Shown here: positions 5,855-7,699 of the stretch, piece after piece
Numbering within the stretch: position 1 is the stretch's first letter
Layout: each line of letters begins with the position of its first letter
NCBI GenBank assembly: GCA_020345785.1
Contig: CP070771.1
Coordinates: 4,757,863-4,765,561 of the forward strand
Length of the DNA stretch: 7,699 nucleotides
Reading direction: 5' to 3'
Source of the DNA: Desulfobacterales bacterium
GTDB lineage: Bacteria > Desulfobacterota > Desulfobacteria > Desulfobacterales > JAFDCJ01
Made by a program: the position numbers and the translations under genes
The notes under the pieces: model-generated
What the model was told of the DNA's origin: nothing
The model's input: only the letters and a program-made list of their open reading frames with translations
The model's database searches: none

Positions 5855-7069
5855 ATGAAAAAACAGATCACTGAGTTTATAGATGAGCTGAAAGCCAATA
5901 AAAAACTGGCAACTTTTGATGAAGCGTCCACCAAACAGGCTGTCGTGCTGAGACTATTGTCCTTTTTGGGCTGGGACATTTTCAATGTGGAAGAGGTCTA
6001 CCCGGACTTTTCAACCGGTTCATCAAATATTTCATATGCACTGCGAATCAGGAATACCAACAAAGTTTTTATAGAGGTTAAAAGAGTACACAAAAAGCTG
6101 GACAGCTACCAAAAAGAGCTGGTTGATCTGGCCGCTCGCGACGGTGTTAATCTGGCGTTGCTGACTAACGGCATCACGTGGTGGTTCTACCTGGTGTCGG
6201 CTCCGGGCAACTGGAAACAAAAATGGTTTCTTTCAATGGATTTGATGAAACAAAAAACAGATGTCATTGTTACCCATCTGCTTGATTTGCTTGAAAAAGA
6301 CAAAATCTCCAAGGGACAGTCATTAAGGGCCGCCAAGACCCTTTTCCAGAAAAAAAAGCAGAAGTTGGCGGCTGATTTTCTGCCGGAAGCCTGGAATCAA
6401 ATCCTTACCCAGCCCAACAAAATATTTGTCGAATTGCTGAGCGAACAAACCGAAAAGCTTTGCCGGTATAAAGTCGATACCAAAACCGTTGAGAAGTTTA
6501 TCGACAAACATCAGGATAAATGGCTGTTGAAGAGCAAGGCCAGCAACCTGGCTGAGCCGCCTGCTGCCGCCATGGAGGCTGATATTTTGGACCTGCATGA
6601 CGAACTGCCCAAGTCATGGTCAAAGGCGTTATCAAGCACCGATACATCATTGTCCGGCACGGATACATCCTTATCCGGCACGGATAAATCCTTATCCGGC
6701 ACGGATAAATCCTTATCTGGCACGGATACCATCAAACTCGCTGAAAGCTATACGGACAAAACCATAAAATCCTATCGCTTCAACGGCAACACCTATAAGG
6801 TCAGCACCTGGGATGAGATGCTTACGAGTCTGTGCGACTATTTTGCCTCCACCAACAGCAAGGATTTCGAAAAAGTGCTGTGGATCTCCAACGAACAAAA
6901 ACCGCGCTTTTCCCGCTACGGGGATCAATTGCGAATGCCGGAAAAAGTTAAGCGCACCGACATATATGTTGAAACCAAATTAAGCCCCGACGAAGTCGTT
7001 CGAACATGCGGCAAACTGCTGGCGGAATTCGGCTACAGCAGAGATGATTTAAAGATTGAAACGGCGTAA
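5855..7069 (+). CDS. HsdR N-terminal-like (PD-(D/E)XK) protein with repeat linker and separate C-terminal domain
   Basis: A 404-residue protein in three parts. Residues 1-145 look like the type I restriction HsdR N-terminal domain: helical start, G-W-D-I-F-N-V-E-E-V-Y-P, then S-Y-A-L-R-I (60-65), F-I-E-V-K-R (72-77) with Glu74 and Lys76 of the E-x-K motif, Gln86, and L-L-T-N-G-I-T-W-W-F-Y (102-112), very typical of this family. The acidic residue expected before Y-A-L (usually V-D-Y-A-L) is Ser60 here, so catalysis is doubtful unless Asp51 or Glu47 substitutes. Residues 146-260 are mostly charged and helical. Residues 263-292 are a seven-residue repeat (D-T/K-S-L-S-G-T). Residues 304-404 form a second compact domain that I recall from other restriction-like proteins but cannot name. 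No HsdR motor, HsdM or HsdS is present, so it is not a complete type I system. The start has a strong ribosome binding site. Its role, whether defence, regulation or DNA binding, is unknown. Confidence 0.8.
   Translation: MKKQITEFIDELKANKKLATFDEASTKQAVVLRLLSFLGWDIFNVEEVYPDFSTGSSNISYALRIRNTNKVFIEVKRVHKKLDSYQKELVDLAARDGVNLALLTNGITWWFYLVSAPGNWKQKWFLSMDLMKQKTDVIVTHLLDLLEKDKISKGQSLRAAKTLFQKKKQKLAADFLPEAWNQILTQPNKIFVELLSEQTEKLCRYKVDTKTVEKFIDKHQDKWLLKSKASNLAEPPAAAMEADILDLHDELPKSWSKALSSTDTSLSGTDTSLSGTDKSLSGTDKSLSGTDTIKLAESYTDKTIKSYRFNGNTYKVSTWDEMLTSLCDYFASTNSKDFEKVLWISNEQKPRFSRYGDQLRMPEKVKRTDIYVETKLSPDEVVRTCGKLLAEFGYSRDDLKIETA
6641..6730 (+). repeat. 21-bp in-frame tandem repeat, four units plus partial
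   Basis: Four 21-bp units (6641-6724) plus six bases of a fifth encode D-T/K-S-L-S-G-T inside the nuclease-like protein. The units are almost identical at DNA level, differing mainly in the ACA (Thr) or AAA (Lys) codon and a few third positions. This suggests recent amplification. Because 21 is a multiple of three, gain or loss of units keeps the frame and only changes linker length. Confidence 0.9.
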
Positions 7070-7149
7070 AACGTTTTTAGCCTTGACAAATTCTGACAGA
7101 TCGCTGATTTTGGCAGCATTGGAATCCATCAGGCTGAAAACGAAATCTT
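7070..7149 (+). promoter_or_regulatory. 80-bp spacer with weak candidate promoter before exonuclease I
   Basis: TTGACA at 7083-7088 is a perfect -35 hexamer, but the sequence 17 bp later (GATTTT, 7106-7111) is a poor -10, so the call is weak. No strong Shine-Dalgarno site precedes the ATG at 7150. Co-transcription with the preceding gene is equally possible. Confidence 0.25.
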
Positions 7150-7699
7150 ATGACCGCCAGCTATCTCTTTTACGATATAGAAACCACAGGGTTAAACAAG
7201 GCCTTCGATCAGGTTTTGCAGTTTGCCGCCATCCGCACCGATCACCAGTTGAATGAAATCGAGCGCCATGACATCAAGGTTAAACTGCGGCCGGATGTCA
7301 TCCCTTCCCCCTTGGCGATTCTCACCAATCGTATCCCCGTCTCCGAGCCTGCCGGCGGTTTGTGCGAATACGAGGCCACCGTGCAGATCCACGCCCTGAT
7401 GAATGAACCGGAAACCGTCAGCATCGGCTACAATACCTTAGGATTCGACGATGAATTTCTGCGGTTCTCGTTTCACCGCAATCTGCTGACTCCTTACACT
7501 CACCAGTACCGCAACGGCTGCCGCCGCATGGATTTATTTCCGATCGCTATTGTATACTGGCTATATCAAAGGCAAGTATTGAACTGGCCGGTAATCAACG
7601 GCAAGCCGTCCTTAAAGCTGGAGCATCTGGGAGCAGAAAACCGCATGGTGAACGGCCAATCCCATGAGGCCCTGGTGGATGTCGAAACAACCGTTGAGC
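7150..7699 (+). CDS. sbcB: Exodeoxyribonuclease I, N-terminal part (cut by window end)
   Basis: The first 183 residues of a DEDDh 3'-5' exonuclease; the frame is still open at the window end (the E. coli enzyme has about 475 residues). ExoI degrades single-stranded DNA from the 3' end in repair and recombination. Motif I is F-Y-D-I-E-T-T-G-L (Asp9, Glu11), motif II is G-Y-N-T-L-G-F-D-D-E (Asp100), and motif III is S-H-E-A-L-V-D-V-E (His172, Asp177). These match E. coli SbcB Asp15, Glu17, Asp108, His181 and Asp186 with near-constant offsets. Further SbcB-specific matches are Q-F-A-A-I-R-T-D (24-31), R-M-D-L (126-129), N-W-P (145-147) and L-E-H-L (157-160), which set it apart from DnaQ or other DEDDh proteins. 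The ATG is the only start available: an in-frame TGA lies at 7135-7137. Confidence 0.93.
   Translation, partial: MTASYLFYDIETTGLNKAFDQVLQFAAIRTDHQLNEIERHDIKVKLRPDVIPSPLAILTNRIPVSEPAGGLCEYEATVQIHALMNEPETVSIGYNTLGFDDEFLRFSFHRNLLTPYTHQYRNGCRRMDLFPIAIVYWLYQRQVLNWPVINGKPSLKLEHLGAENRMVNGQSHEALVDVETTVE

Noticed and set aside
6511..6735. Minus-strand open frame with S-V-P-D-K-D-L repeats opposite the linker
   Set aside because: It is a by-product of the 21-bp in-frame repeat read on the other strand; no ribosome binding site or family match is visible.
5855..7069. Complete type I restriction system
   Set aside because: Only an HsdR N-terminal-like domain is present; no helicase motor, methylase or specificity gene is found in the window, and an expected acidic residue is missing.
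7068..7077. AAAACGTTTT palindrome as terminator after the nuclease-like gene
   Set aside because: It is only 10 bp, has no loop or GC-rich stem, and cannot form a stable RNA hairpin.

Overview
The window reads as chromosomal DNA of an anaerobic bacterium. A sulfate-reducing Desulfobacterota (Desulfobacterales-like) or relative is my best guess, but this is inference. It rests on a tungsten-type aldehyde:ferredoxin oxidoreductase with its own MoaD-like protein, the moderate GC content, and an intergenic stretch built from degenerate heptamer repeats of a kind I associate from memory with such genomes. No rRNA, tRNA, transposase or CRISPR array was found.

Left part (1-3359, minus strand): a likely operon read right to left. 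It starts with a saccharopine dehydrogenase-like NAD(P) oxidoreductase (GTG start). A 152-nt gap follows, flanked by a perfect 12-bp inverted repeat. Next come an aldehyde:ferredoxin oxidoreductase (AOR, 575 aa), a 79-aa MoaD/ThiS-like protein ending in Gly-Gly, and the possible start of another gene at the window edge. AOR and the MoaD-like gene are 3 nt apart and probably co-translated. The MoaD-like protein may help make the tungstopterin cofactor that AOR needs.

Middle (3360-4015): a very AT-rich divergent intergenic region with several dyad symmetries separates this operon from a plus-strand Lrp/AsnC-family regulator. The layout suggests that the regulator controls both itself and the divergent operon in response to an amino acid or related metabolite. 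The AOR substrate would then be an aldehyde from amino-acid breakdown. This is inference.

4016-4400: a 385-bp non-coding region made of a multi-stem palindromic element and several short tandem repeat families (one 8-mer, three 7-mer types). It runs almost to the start codon of the next gene.

Right part (4401-7699, plus strand): a DadA/PuuB-like FAD amino-acid/amine oxidase; a 404-aa protein with a type I restriction HsdR N-terminal-like (PD-(D/E)XK) domain, an in-frame 21-bp repeat linker and a distinct C-terminal domain; and the first 183 residues of exodeoxyribonuclease I (SbcB), cut by the window end. The oxidase fits the amino-acid theme of the left part. The last two genes are DNA-metabolism or defence-type proteins and look functionally separate.

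The most interesting points are the uncharacterised AOR/saccharopine-dehydrogenase-like/Lrp locus, the nuclease-like protein lacking an expected acidic residue and carrying an expandable linker, and the repeat-built intergenic region.
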